Source: Euborellia annulipes (Eukaryota > Arthropoda > Insecta > Dermaptera > Anisolabididae). From it: a stretch of 64,000 nt of DNA. Under the pieces are notes generated by a model. The model ran no database searches. It saw only the letters and a list, made by a program, of their open reading frames with translations, and was not told the DNA's origin. The position numbers were made by a program, and so were the translations under genes. This document shows positions 24,352 to 36,500 of the stretch, one piece after another; the first letter of the stretch is position 1; every line of letters begins with the position of its first letter. The DNA lies in the NCBI GenBank assembly GCA_023213315.1, contig JAKCPI010028544.1, positions 1 through 64,000 of the forward strand, given 5' to 3'.

Positions 24352-25097
24352 TCGTAGACAGATCGTGAAATTAGACAGTTCATGAACTGTCTAGACATTT
24401 CATGAACTGCAGCCAGATCGTGTAATGGTCAAACAGTTACATGATCTGGCTAAAAATTTTAGACAGTTCATGAAATGCAATTGGGCTTTAGACAGATCGT
24501 GTAATGCTCGAGAATTACATGAAATGTCTAAATTTTTTAGGCAGTTCATGAACTGCCTAACAGCAGTTTTGCCGATCGTGTACTGATTGCAATTTAATGC
24601 AATAAATCTAAAAAAAAATTTAATTTTTCGAAAATCAAAAAAGGGCTTCTATAAGTTGTAGACATTTTAAATAGCTTTAATTTAAAAAAGTTGAGGTAGA
24701 TAGCTTCAAATTTGTGGCCGCTGGAATCTCCCAAAATTAGAACACCGAGAGCGCACCTTAACTCAAGATTTACAAAGTGAGGAAGATTTGGAAAATTTAG
24801 TAATCGATAATAATAATAATATTGAAAAAAATTGACTTTTTTTGAGATCTTTATTTGCTTTACAAACAGTACACGATCGGCAAAACTGCTGTTAGGCAGT
24901 TCATGAACTGCCTAAAAATTTAGACATTTCATGTAATTCTCGAGCATTCACGATCTGTCTAAGGCCCAATTGCATTTCATGAACTGTCTAAAATTTTTAG
25001 CCACATCATGTAACTGTTTGACCATTACACGATCTGGCTGCAGTTCATGAAATGTCTAGACAGTTCATGAACTGTCTAATTTCACGATCTGTCTACG
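24352..25097. mobile_element. Multi-hairpin fold-back element
   Basis: Arms of about 235 bp (24354-24592 and 24869-25097) are reverse complements. Each arm is itself a chain of short palindromes: a perfect 22-bp one at 24372-24393, hairpins around GCCAGATCGTGTAA...TTACATGATCTGGC and AGACAGATCGTGTAAT...ATTACATGAAATGTCT, and a perfect 24-bp one at 24537-24560. The arms are variations on two words, AGTTCATGAACT and GATCGTGTAATG. The centre holds half of a family B MITE (ending TTAA at 24758-24761) and about 100 unexplained bases. Inserted in a TA microsatellite. No coding capacity. Confidence 0.85.
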
Positions 25098-26200
25098 ACT
25101 ATATATATATATATATATATAAATTATTTTTCAAAACTAAAAAACAGAAAATACAAGGATATCATAATTTACGATTTTTTTTAAAAATTAATATATATCA
25201 ATTAATTATAAATGACTTTTACTTTTTTTTTTTATAAATGTAATTCCAAAAATATTCTTCTATAGTGTGAACTCCAGTCACAAAACTCCTATGTTATAAT
25301 ATGTTTTAAATTAGTTTATAAAATGTTATTTTTATAAAAAATAAAAACTCATTTAGCGGCTTCTGTTTTAGTTGATTGGCAAATGTTCCTTACCTTCAAA
25401 TGAAAACCTTTCCTTATGGACCTTCAATTTTCACTTTCGTTAATAAATTCTTTAACTGCGAGGTGAAGAAAGAAGCAACCAGAATCAATGCTATAAAAAT
25501 CAAATTCTATTTGTTCGACTACTTCAAAAAATGGCTTAAGCTACCAACAGACTTGAAATAACATCTCAAAAGGTAAATACAAATGGTTCAATTCAAGATT
25601 AGCTATTCTTGAGTAGAATTTATAAATTATATCATTATGAAAATGCTTGTTTACAACGATGGTGTACCTGTTTTATTTTCTTCTTGCTCATCGGCAAAGG
25701 GGGTTTTTGATCCAAAAGATATCAAATTTTGTTTTATATTAGAATTTTGATTTTCAAATTTTGTATCTCTCTCTCTCTCTCTCTCTTCACAACAATTATT
25801 TGTATATATTTTTGACATGACCGGAAGAGAACATAGAATAAAGTGAGGGAACTACCCGCTAAGGCCCAAGGACTTGACATATTAATACAATTAGAAGAGG
25901 ATTGAATATTATGAATGTAGGATGATTATCCATTAAATTATGGAATTCATTGATTCTGCAAATATTGCTCAGGGGCCCACGACTTGTGGGTACGTGGATG
26001 GCGACCACGAGCTACCCGAGCTGGGACTGACAGTCCTGTTCTTTACATAATACTAATATTTTTAGTGTGAACCAGTCTTCCAGATTATAATCTCACACAC
26101 AGGTAGATATATTCTTGGTTAAATAAAAGATGTTAGTTTTAATTTTTCATATATATATATATATATATATACATATATTTCTTTATTTCAGAGCATAAGA
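25098..26200. other. Intergenic DNA with microsatellites
   Basis: Contains (TA)n at about 25100-25122, (TC)n at 25768-25787 and (AT)n at about 26150-26171. A 61-codon frame at 25376-25561 has unremarkable composition and no domain. The GC-rich patch near 25975-26035 is not identified. Confidence 0.4.
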
Positions 26201-26258
26201 GGCTAACAAGTCTGCGCAGAGTCACTTGTTTCGGCGAAATAGCTCCTTCATCAGAGCC
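26201..26258 (-). ncRNA. Hammerhead ribozyme motif with extended stem III
   Basis: Read on the minus strand: stem I strand GGCU (26258-26255), CUGAUGA (26254-26248), one extra A, stem II GG.G/C.CC, GAAA (26232-26229). Stem III CAAGU/ACUUG follows with a 12-nt loop, then G-U-U and stem I strand AGCC (26204-26201). All invariant core bases are present. Predicted cleavage lies after U at 26205. The extra base between A9 and stem II recurs in every copy in this window. Confidence 0.75.
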
Positions 26259-26268
26259 ACATTAACTG

Positions 26269-26353
26269 GAATATAATTATAAATTTACAATGATGTACCT
26301 TAATTATTCTGTTATTTTGTAAGGTACATCATTGTAAATTTATAATTATATTC
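26269..26353. repeat. Inverted repeat beside the hammerhead
   Basis: Arms 26269-26301 and 26321-26353 (33 bp) are perfect complements, with a 19-bp loop. It begins 10 bp from the ribozyme motif, so probably part of the same inserted element. Confidence 0.7.
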
Positions 26354-26508
26354 TCTGATCTCTGATACATACTTTTTAATTTTTACTTTCTCGTATACAA
26401 GAATATATAATTTATATTTCCCATATGGATATGTTTCAACTAGTGGCAACAGTCGCCAGTATTAATTTAATAAAAATAATATATCTTAAGGAAACTTTTT
26501 AAAAAGAA

Positions 26509-26793
26509 TATACTGTGGTGGAGTAAATTAAGAGATGGAAAGCGTTTTCCACATAGGGTATCCAAAACAGGCCTCACTTTCTCTGCCATCTTTCATCATA
26601 AAGTTCAGACCACATTGGTCATAACTCTTGCCAATGCCATTGTTGTTGCACACTTCATTGTCATTACAATAAGCTATATTTTTATGGATAAATAAATAAA
26701 TATCCATACTAAATTTCTTTTCTTTGTATCCAGTATTTCTTGAGATATTTGGGAAAATGTTTTACATCTCTTAATTTTGTCCACCAGTGTATA
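26509..26793. mobile_element. Tc1-like remnant
   Basis: Ends TATACTGTGGTGGAGTAAA and (reversed) TATACACTGGTGGACAAAA, both continuing into TTAAGAGATG, resemble Tc1-type terminal repeats. 285 bp, no transposase. Confidence 0.7.
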
Positions 26794-26888
26794 AGCTAAT
26801 CTGGTAAATCTCTTTTTAAATAAACCTAGGCAGAGTTTCTAAATGGTCATTCCTTCATTAGTTATCACATAATTTTTCAATAGCTAAA

Positions 26889-27368
26889 TATCGTCGGTCC
26901 AGTACCAACTAACTCAAAAAAGCAATTTTTCAAGAGAGCCGATTAAAGTTTCTGCTTTTCCTTTCCGTTCATAACCGTTGCCTGCGTTATCCGATTGCTA
27001 AAATTTTGCACGAATCATCACAATCATAGAACCCTCCTATAAATTTCCAAAGGTTTTTCCCACTCTCAATACCATTATTATTTTTTTGAGTAATTTATGG
27101 GCAAAACTCCAAGATGATCCTTTTTACACTGAAATATTTCAACCAGTCAAATATTTCAGGTTTTTTAAAGAGATGATTCACTCTTGCACGGCTCCCCTTT
27201 CCACAAATACAAGATGGCCTTACCCGCACTCAATCTAGGGGTGATCCACTAAGTTGTTTAAGAAACGGACTTCCACAAAGATAGTAAAGGCAATTTGAAG
27301 ATAATTTGTGCCAAAAATCAAAATTGCATTTTTTGAGTTAGACCGGTCTTGAACTGAACCGATGATAT
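26889..27368. mobile_element. TIR element of unknown family
   Basis: Left TATCGTCGGTCCAGTACC and right complement (TATCATCGGTTCAGTTC) give inverted ends; both then reach the 'taactcaaaaaa' word. About 480 bp, non-coding. It ends 136 bp before the PITRM1 stop codon. Confidence 0.6.
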
Positions 27369-27503
27369 AATATATTTTATAAGTAACAGTATAAAACAGA
27401 AATCATAGAAAATAATATTTAGAAGATGAAAAAAGGTCAATTCAGTCCTCGAGAAAATAATATATTAATTTTTTTAGTTTTATTATTATAAACATATTTT
27501 ATA

Positions 27504-30500
27504 TTACATGTCCATCTTTTGCTCAAACCAATTCTCATTTGTTCTCTTAGTCACTTCGCAGTTTTCAGGACCGATTAACGCTCTACTTCCTACTTTAGAC
27601 AAATAGGTTTCGGCAACTCGTTTTACATCTGCTTCTGTGACGTTGAAAAGAGCCAGACGATGATTTTCAATCGTATTATCATCTCGATCATATAAAAACC
27701 TATCGAGGCCGCGAGAGCCAGGTGGAATCGGAGCATCTAGAGTTTTAAACACTCCAAGAATGGATTCGTCTATTTCACGTTGCTCAAAAGATTTTGATCG
27801 AATCCAGTCCAAACTGCGTTCAAAAGAATCAAGAGTTTTATTGGGATTCGGGTCACGATAACTGAAAAAGTTCATCAATCCATTTGGACAAAGAATAAGT
27901 CCACTGCCATAAGCGCCGCCTTTTTCTCGAATTTCAACATGAAGAAATTTACGTGATAATAATTGAGCCATCACTCGTAACGGAGCGAAATCTTTATGAT
28001 TATATGGAACGGTGACTATTGATTTTGCTGCATAGTTAACACCTATTGGCAAAATAAAATGAATCCCCTGTGTGGTCTGCGAAGTCTCACCCTTCTTTAG
28101 CAATGTCCTCGAAGAAATAGAAGGAGATTTTGAAAATGCATTAATAAATGTTTTTAAAACCTTCTACAGATCCTTCTTGATGGTCCTGGAAATTGAAAGT
28201 GTTTTTAGTAGGAACCGACCGAATATTCGGTTTCGGTTACGGTTTCGGCCAGTTTCGGCCAAAAATCATGGTTTCGGCCGTAGTTTCGGTTTCGGCCAAA
28301 AAGTGGCCGAACCTTTCGGCCGGCCGAAACCAGAGTCTGAAAAAATGGGATGAGACTCGCATGCAAAAAATATAATAAAAAAAAAAACTTTTAAAAAAAA
28401 TGCTTTTTTTTTTTTTTTTTTTTTAAACATTCACACTTTTTTCTGATTCACACTCGCACTCACACACACATTCACACTGTCTTTTCGGCAGCTCAGGCCA
28501 TATAAGACATTTACGATAACCGTTATTTATGAATTTATATATATTAGGGTCCAGGCATTTTTATTTAAGCCATCTGGTATCCAGATGGCTTAAATAAAAT
28601 CATCGGACTGCCTGGGGTCCGAACCCGCGACGTTTGGTATATGAGGTTAGCACGCTAACCTCTACACCACGCCCCGTGGGCATGCTTTTATTTAAATTGA
28701 ACTAAAAAGAGAAAAATAATTTAATTGTTCTTGTTAAAATTGTTGAATATTTATTACTTAAAATAAAAGCGTGGGGCGCATATTGATAGCTTAAGGAATT
28801 GTATATACTTAGAGCCTCGGAATCACTTCGAAGCGCCCCACGCTTTTATTTTAAGTCATAAATATTCAACAATTTTAACAAGAACAATTAAATTATTTTT
28901 CTCTTTTTAGTTCAATTTAAATAAAAGCATTTTTTTAAAAAGTTTTTTTTATTATATTTTTATTTTAAACTTTTTAGTCTTTTTTATTATAGAGTATTAA
29001 AAAAGAAGACAGGATGCGTGAAATAAAGTACCACATTAGTTTGGTCTATTTTGGTGAAACCCAACTCACTATTTGCGTCATCAAAAATGACCCTTAAGTA
29101 TCAAATTTCACACCCCTAGCCGATCGGGAAGTCTTTTGAAATTAGATTAATACGCGTGAGGTTTCAAATAAAGTACCACATTAGTTTGGTCAATTTTGGT
29201 AAAACCCAACTCACAATTTGCGTCATCGAAAATGACCCTTAAATATCAAATTTCACACCTCTAGCTCATTGGGAAGTGTCCCAAACAAAGACTCAAAGTT
29301 GGTGACCTTGAAAGAGTAAGTTAAGGTGCGCGTCTCGGGGTGCTAATTTTGGGACTTTCCAGCGGCCACAATTTTAAAGCTATCGACCTCAAATTTTTTT
29401 TTAAATTAAAGCTATTTAAAATATCTACAACTTATAGAAGCCCTTTTTTGATTTTCGAAAAAAAAAAAATTTTTTTTAGATTAATGGCATTAAATAAAAG
29501 ATATTTTAAAAAAAGGAGCTCTATAAGTTGTAGATAATTAAATTAGTAATCATTGTGTTAAAAAATAATTAATTTTTTTGCCTTTAATTAATTAGCTGGA
29601 AAGTCTAGAATGAAATGGAACAAGTTGCGTGTTATCCAATGGGGGAACACTAACGCCATCTGGTGCCGCCTCGAGTCAATCGTGTTTTAACGGTTTTCCG
29701 AGACGCGCACCTTAAATAAAAGCATTTAAAAAAAAAAAAAGGTCAAATAATTTGCACTTGGAGGGAGAAAAAAATTTTAGTCTCCTTAAAAAAAAAGGTA
29801 AAATGATTTTCACCTGAGGGAAAAAAAAATTCAAAAAAAAAAAAAGGTAAAATGAAAAAAAAATTTAACAAGACATGTGAGTGTTCTTCATTGATGAGGC
29901 CAAACATCCCATGGCCCCCGGGAATCGAACCCAGGATCTCCGCCTTTCCGGGGCATAGGCGTGCTATCCATTGCACCAGGCCACCGGACCCTCGACCTTC
30001 TATCTATGACTCAGTTAAAGTCCGAATCGAGGTATTTTGAATACTATTATCTTTTTCAAATAATAGATCTCGAAAAATATTTAGCTAGAAAAAAAAATTT
30101 TATAGGAAATAAAAGTTTCGGTTTCGGTTACGGTTTCGGCCGAAACTAAGGTTGAGGCCGAATATTCGGTTTCGGTTTCGGTTTCGGCTGAAAATCTTGT
30201 TTCGGTCGGACCCTAATTTTTAGTACATTTAAATATTATTTGTTATTAGTTCAGTGGTTTTCAAAATTAACATTGGTGATCATTAAAAACAAAACAAGTA
30301 ATATGCACCTTTAAAGGGCTTCAGAAGGGCACAATTGAATCTTAAGTCCGAAACTACTGAGGCATTTTAAAGTATTTTTTTATACGTTTTTTTTTTAATG
30401 ATTTAAATTCGTGAGAAATTTACACACTAGAATGCTTTTTTTAATTACAATTAATTAAAAAATATTTTTTTTTTTTATATTTAGAGAAAATGCAAAAAAA

Positions 30501-33500
30501 AAACTATTATAAAAATTGTATTTTTTTTTAAATCTAAAAATATAAAAATCATTAATATCCAACTTATCCTAAATCGGTTCCAAATCTATAAAAAAAATTT
30601 ATGCCAAGTTTTAGCTCTTCATTTTAATATTAACCCCCCCCCGATAGCTAAAGTTTTTAATGGAAATAACATAGGAAAACGTAGTTTGAATATTAGGCTG
30701 GGATGAGTAGAGTAAAGGGGTTGGAGAGAAATAACCAGCAACTTTACAGCTCCACCTGACGTCCTTTTATTTGGCAGATATTTCGATGCGTAGAACACAC
30801 ATCATCTTCAGTGCCGCGCTTTAAAATTTAATTTACAAAAATATAAACAAAGATGAAAATTACATAATACAGTTTTTTGAAATAATTTTGTTTTTTAGAA
30901 AATACTCACAGGATATAGTAGTTGTTTATATTTTTGTAAATTAAATTTTAAAGCGCGGCACTGAAGATGATGTGTGTTCTACGCATCGAAATATCTGCCA
31001 AATAAAAGGACGTCAGGTGGAGCTGTAAAGTTGCTGGTTATTTCTCTCCAACCCCTTTAACATAGGAAAAGTTCTGTTATTATTTTAGAATTTTTTCTTC
31101 ATGAACTAATGAACCGATCATGTCGACAAATGATAATTCTTATAGCAAATTTAATGCTCTAAAAAAGTCTCTTATGATTTTTTGCTAACTTGACTGGTTC
31201 AAAAGGTATTTGAGGTGAAAATCAAAGTTCTAGTCAATTTTGACCTCGAATACCTTTTGAACCAGTCAAGTTAGCAAAAAATCATAAGAGACTTTTTTGT
31301 AGAGCGTTAAATTTGCTATAAGAATTATCATTTTTCGACATGATCTGTTCATAGTTCATGAGGTAAAAAATTCCAAAGTAATAACAGAACTTTTCCTATG
31401 CTATTTCCATTAAAAACTTTGGGCGGATTAATATTAAAATTAAGAGCTAAAACTTGGCATGAATTTTTTTTATGGATTTGGACCGATTTAGGGACTAGCG
31501 TGAAAAAAAATTCGAACATACCCTAATATATATATATACAGCATATTTATATTTATATATGTATATTGCAAATATTAATTATTTTAAACAAAAGTCGTCT
31601 TTACATCTGAAGCTTATACAATTTGAAAAAACAACTATACCTTTTCAAGTTCAAATTGGGACGAAACAAAATCAAATTGGGAATAAACAATTTCAAATTG
31701 AACTAAACAAAATCAAATTGGGAATAAACAAAATCAAATTGAGAATAAACAATTTCAAATTGGACTAAACAAAATCAAAATGGGAATAAACAAAATCAAA
31801 TTGGAATTAAACAAAATCAAATTGGGAATTAACATTTTTACATTTATTTTTAATTACCCTTTTCGGAAATCAGGGGCGTTTAACCAGCTTGTTTCTCGGG
31901 GCAACCCATCCAAGATTAAGAGGTGCTCTTAGCATTGCTTAACTCCTTTGGCAGCCTCCCCCCCCCCTTTTAAATTTAATTTAAAGTTAAAAAAGACCTT
32001 GCTTTGTTTCTCTTCGGCGAGGAAATATTCTTCGAATGAAGAATGGCAAGGCTCATTATCCCCAATATACATTTATTTATTTTGTGTTGTAATTTAATAA
32101 TATAATCTAAATAATTATTATATAATATATATATATAATGATATAATTAATTTTTAAGAGGAATAACCGGGTTTTTAAGAGTCCCTGGTGTTGTGTGTTC
32201 TTTGCTATCTCATTGAACATTCAAAGAGAATATATGTGTGTTTATTTACTTTGCTATTATTGTTGTAAAAAATTGTTAATTTTTCCCCCAAATTTTCTCC
32301 AAGAAAATTAAGTCTTTTTATTTCAACCCTTCATCTTATTAATCTCCTCTCGCTTAAATAAGAATGCTGTACCCCAAAATATATATTATTCATAATAACG
32401 GTTATCGTATAAAGTCTTATATGGCCTAAGTTACCGAAAAGACTGTGTGAATGAGAAAAAAGTGTTTTTTTTTTATTAAAAAAAAAAAAATCTCCCAACA
32501 CCTGGCCATGCGCTAAACCCGCCAAAGGCAGTCGTTCCGGCTATATATATATAAATAAAAATAATAATTAATAATAATTTTTAATATTTACTTTAATTTT
32601 GTTTTTATTTCCATTTTTTTATTTATTTAACAAATCTCTGAGAATGTTTATTTGCTGGTGGACCAAACCCTGGGAATCAAACCCAGGATCTCCAGCATTT
32701 CCGAGGCATCGGTGTGCTTTGCACCAGGCCACCTGGCCCTCGATAAAGACCAAAAATTTCTCACATCCCCTATATATGCAAGTCTCCGGGGGTCATGGGA
32801 CGTTTGACCCATTAACAAATAAATATACTCACAAATTTTTTAAATATATATATATTTATGTCTATCAAGTCCGAATCGAGTCCTCGGGCCGTGGTGTACT
32901 AACGGTTATCGTCAATGTCTTAAATGGCCTGAGTTGCCGAAAAGACTGTGTGTATGTGTGTATGAATGTGAAAAAATTGTGAGTGTTAAAAAAAAGTCCG
33001 AATTGAGGTACGGTATCGTTATTAATATTTTATTTAAAAATTTATATCTCAAAAATTATTTAATTTTCATTTTTATTTAAGATATTTTTCAACTTTAAAT
33101 TTAAAATTGTAAATTCTCAATTTGATTATGTTTAATCCCAATTTGATTTTGTTTAATCCCAATTTGATATTGTTTGGTCCCAATTTGATTTTGTTTGGTC
33201 TCATTTTGATTTTGTTTAATCCCAATTTGATATTGTTTGGTCCCAATTTGACTTTGTTTATTCCCAATTTGATTTTGTTTCGTCCCAATTTGAACTTGAA
33301 AAGGTATAGATAAGTGCGTTCAATAAATTTTCTACTACCACAAGATTATTTCCATTTTGAATGCTTTTATAAATCTGAGATTCATTCTTTAAGAAATCCT
33401 ATAAATTAGGATGCTTTCTTACCAATTGACAATTGAGTGCACAACGAACGGGCGAATTATTTTTTAAAAGTAGCTCCGTAATTTCTCGAATATTCTCCAA

Positions 33501-36500
33501 AGTTTTATCCAGTTGCGGTTGACGTGCAACAGAGAGAAGAGTTTGCAAAAATTCCATTCCTGTCATGCGATCTTTTATAAGACCTATTGGACTAGCAAGT
33601 GCTGATGCGGCTGACATTGCATAGGCATGACCAGAATCCACAATACTATTACTGGTATCTGCGGCTTGAACGCGTACTAGAGTTGAGAATCTTTCAAGGC
33701 TCCATTCAGAAGGCTAAGTCAGAAAATTGTATACTTAACAAAATAATTTAAAATAAAATACAATATTAAATAAAAATTTTTAAATGATTATTTTAAAAAT
33801 TAAAATGAAAAAATTACCTCTCGTGCTAATTCTGTCATAATTTCAAACATTTTATTTGTATTCCGATTAAGACAATGGGAACCAAAAACAAGACCCTCTT
33901 CACAATAATTTAAAGCAGAATTGCTTTCAGCAAGAAGCCCAGAAACCTAAAGAGTAATAAAATGATTTTAATTAAGAATTTATTAATTGATAAAAAAGAA
34001 GAATTAGACAATGATAAATGTCATTTGGAATAGTAATAGTCAACAATAGAAGAGTACCGTATATTCAATATAATAAAGAAAATATGAAATAAAATAAATA
34101 GAGAAAACGCCTATTGATTTTGCTTATTTTCTTATTAATAAGGATACAATATTTTGAATACCTGAATTCCTCCGGTATATAATCGGATATGTTGATCAAA
34201 TGCTCGATAATCTTTCTTGGCTGTTCCCATTTTAGTTGAAATATTTGCAAATAGAGGAATAAGTGATCGTAATTCGGGTGAGATTTTATCTACTTGTCCA
34301 AAAACAGCTCTAAAGTAGGTAATACCATTTGTAGGTTGAGGAGATAACTTAAAAAAAAAAACAAAAAATTAATCATCATTACAACAATGTAAAGTTTAGC
34401 ATTCAATATAAACCTGGATTGGAGTATTTTGATAACTTATATCTTCGATTTTTGTTGGAGGCAATTTCTTTTTAATATCTTTTAAATATAAAGTCGGTAA
34501 AACTGAAACATCATCTTGTTTTTGTTGCTCTTTTAATAATTCTAGGCCTTGTTTAAATATCTCTTTCTTTTCTGTCTCTTTTAAATGATTCAATTTTTCT
34601 TTTAAAAGCTCTTCTTCTCTAAGTATGAGATAATTTTCATATTCGGGATCAGGCGACATGCTTAAAATCAATTTGTGAGGATTTGATTTGAAATATTTTC
34701 TAGTTAAATCTTGTAAAAATTTTGGATTATTTTTTAAATTTTCTCTAAAATTCTTAACAAGTTGTGAAACTTGAAGAGCTTTAATAAGATCACCATCGTG
34801 GTTCCATAGTGGAGCCAATCCAAAAAGTAACATTAATCCAAAATTAGCCGTTTGATGTTTTAATACCAATTCAAGAGAATGAAGAGTGGATTCAATTTGT
34901 TCTTTCGGAAAGCCTTCTTCAACCACCTATTAAATAAAAAATAAAATATTAATATTTTGATAATTAATAATGGTTTATTTTCATCATATCATTAACAATT
35001 AAAATTGACCCCGGGTTTGGCGTAGTAGGTAGCGTGCCTACCTCCTATACCAAACGTCGCGGGTCGGACCCAGGCAGTCCGATGATTTTATTTAAGCCAT
35101 TTGGATACCAGATGGCTTAAATGGAAATGCCTGAACCCCCAATAGATATATATATTAGAACTGTTATCGTCAAAGTCTTAAATGGCCTAAGTTGTCGAAA
35201 AGACTGTGTGAATGTATGTGTGAGTGTGAGTGAGGAAAAAGTGTGAATGTTTTTTAATAAAAAAAAAAAAAAATTAAAATTATATTATATTAATATGAAA
35301 ACCAAAGTAGTTTAAAAAAGATTTTTTTAACAATTAAAATCAATGTGTCCAATTTTTAATAGCTTCCCTCTACCTCTCCTTGCAACTTCATTTTTACTTT
35401 CTCTTACCCTATATATGGAATATATAGAGAGAAAGTATTCGATTTTTTAAATTTGTTTAAGGTCTTTCAGCATCGAAGGCCCCTCTTTATTTTAATTGAT
35501 TGGTAGCCAATTTAACAGAAATAAATTTGTGTGCATGGGAAAGAGAACCCCCAATATAAAAAATAAAATATCAATGAAGTCAGTGGCTGTTTTCTATGAA
35601 CAGGATAAGGACCAGGTGCAGCCAAAAATAAAAGCTTCCGATTTTTCACTATCCAATGACCCAGACAGCTTGGAATATTGCAGAAATATTGCAAATCTTG
35701 ACAATATTGCAGAAATATTCTTATGCCCGCCTCTTTGTATCTTGCAGGAATATTGTGTCAATATTGCTGCAGTGTTGCTGTTTGAGCTACAATATTGCAG
35801 AAATGTTGTCAATATTGTGCAATATTCTAAGCTGTCGCTGTCTGGGGAGACGTTTCGGGTTAATTTTATTCATTAACAATTTTGAAAGACTGAAGATGGG
35901 CCAATAAAATTAACCCAAAACTTCTCATTGGATTGTGAAAAATAGATGGCTTTTGTTTTTGGCTGCACCTGTTCCTTATCCTGTTGATGAAATATCTTCC
36001 ATTGCGCTACAACTTAGGGACTGCATCTTCATTTATAACGATGGAGGCTTATGATCCTCGTCCCAAAAAATAAGATATTCGCCTCTGTGTTTAACCCTTA
36101 AGACTCTAACAATTTGTAAGATAAATAAAATTAAAATTGAATTTTTTATAGTGTTTCTTTTTTGTTAGGAAGAATTTCAAATTATTACCTTATCAAAAGT
36201 ATCCTCTATAATGTTAGTAACATTATCAAAGTCTTCTTCTTTTATTCCTTGCAATCCAATAGCAAAGAATGTATCTCTTGTAACTGCATCAAAACCAGAA
36301 GAAGGTAAAAGACCTGAGCCAAGATCCGATTCGACAAGTGATTTATAAAATGGTGCATTAGGACCTTTTATCAACAAATCGGAGAGAATCTAAAATATAA
36401 AATGCGAATAAGTATCGATTGTGTATCTTCCACAAAAAAGAGATTAAAAAGTTTGAATAACTTTTCTCTAACTGATAGCAAAAATTCACTAAGCCCAATT

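Larger units (their letters stand above)
30680..31057. mobile_element. Retroelement-like insert with two inverted hammerheads
   Basis: A 378-bp insertion flanked by the 13-bp direct repeat TAACATAGGAAAA (30667-30679, 31058-31070), a length typical of target-primed insertion rather than cut-and-paste. Arms 30714-30847 and 30923-31057 are reverse complements, each holding one complete hammerhead motif. No ORF. Resembles non-autonomous Penelope-like or retrozyme derivatives. Confidence 0.75.
30555..31500. mobile_element. Fold-back element hosting the ribozyme insert
   Basis: Outer arms ('cctaaatcgg' ... 'aacataggaaaa' on the left; 'ttttcctatg' ... 'ccgatttaggga' on the right) are inverted, and the inner part 31095-31390 is a near-perfect hairpin. 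The left arm is interrupted by the insert at 30680-31057. Confidence 0.7.

Noticed and set aside
28072..28353. ORFs of FGFGYGFG type in both 28.2 and 30.1 kb
   Set aside because: Produced by the TTTCGG repeat; partly antisense to PITRM1 exon 7.
29876..29996. tRNA gene (Arg-like)
   Set aside because: B-box and D arm are good, but the anticodon loop is enlarged, the acceptor stem is imperfect and the sequence is joined to repeat tails in several copies; it is a SINE head.
33073..33313. CRISPR-like or coding tandem repeat
   Set aside because: Units are 21 bp with no spacers and occur as inverted arrays in a eukaryotic intron; a minisatellite whose period happens to keep a frame open.
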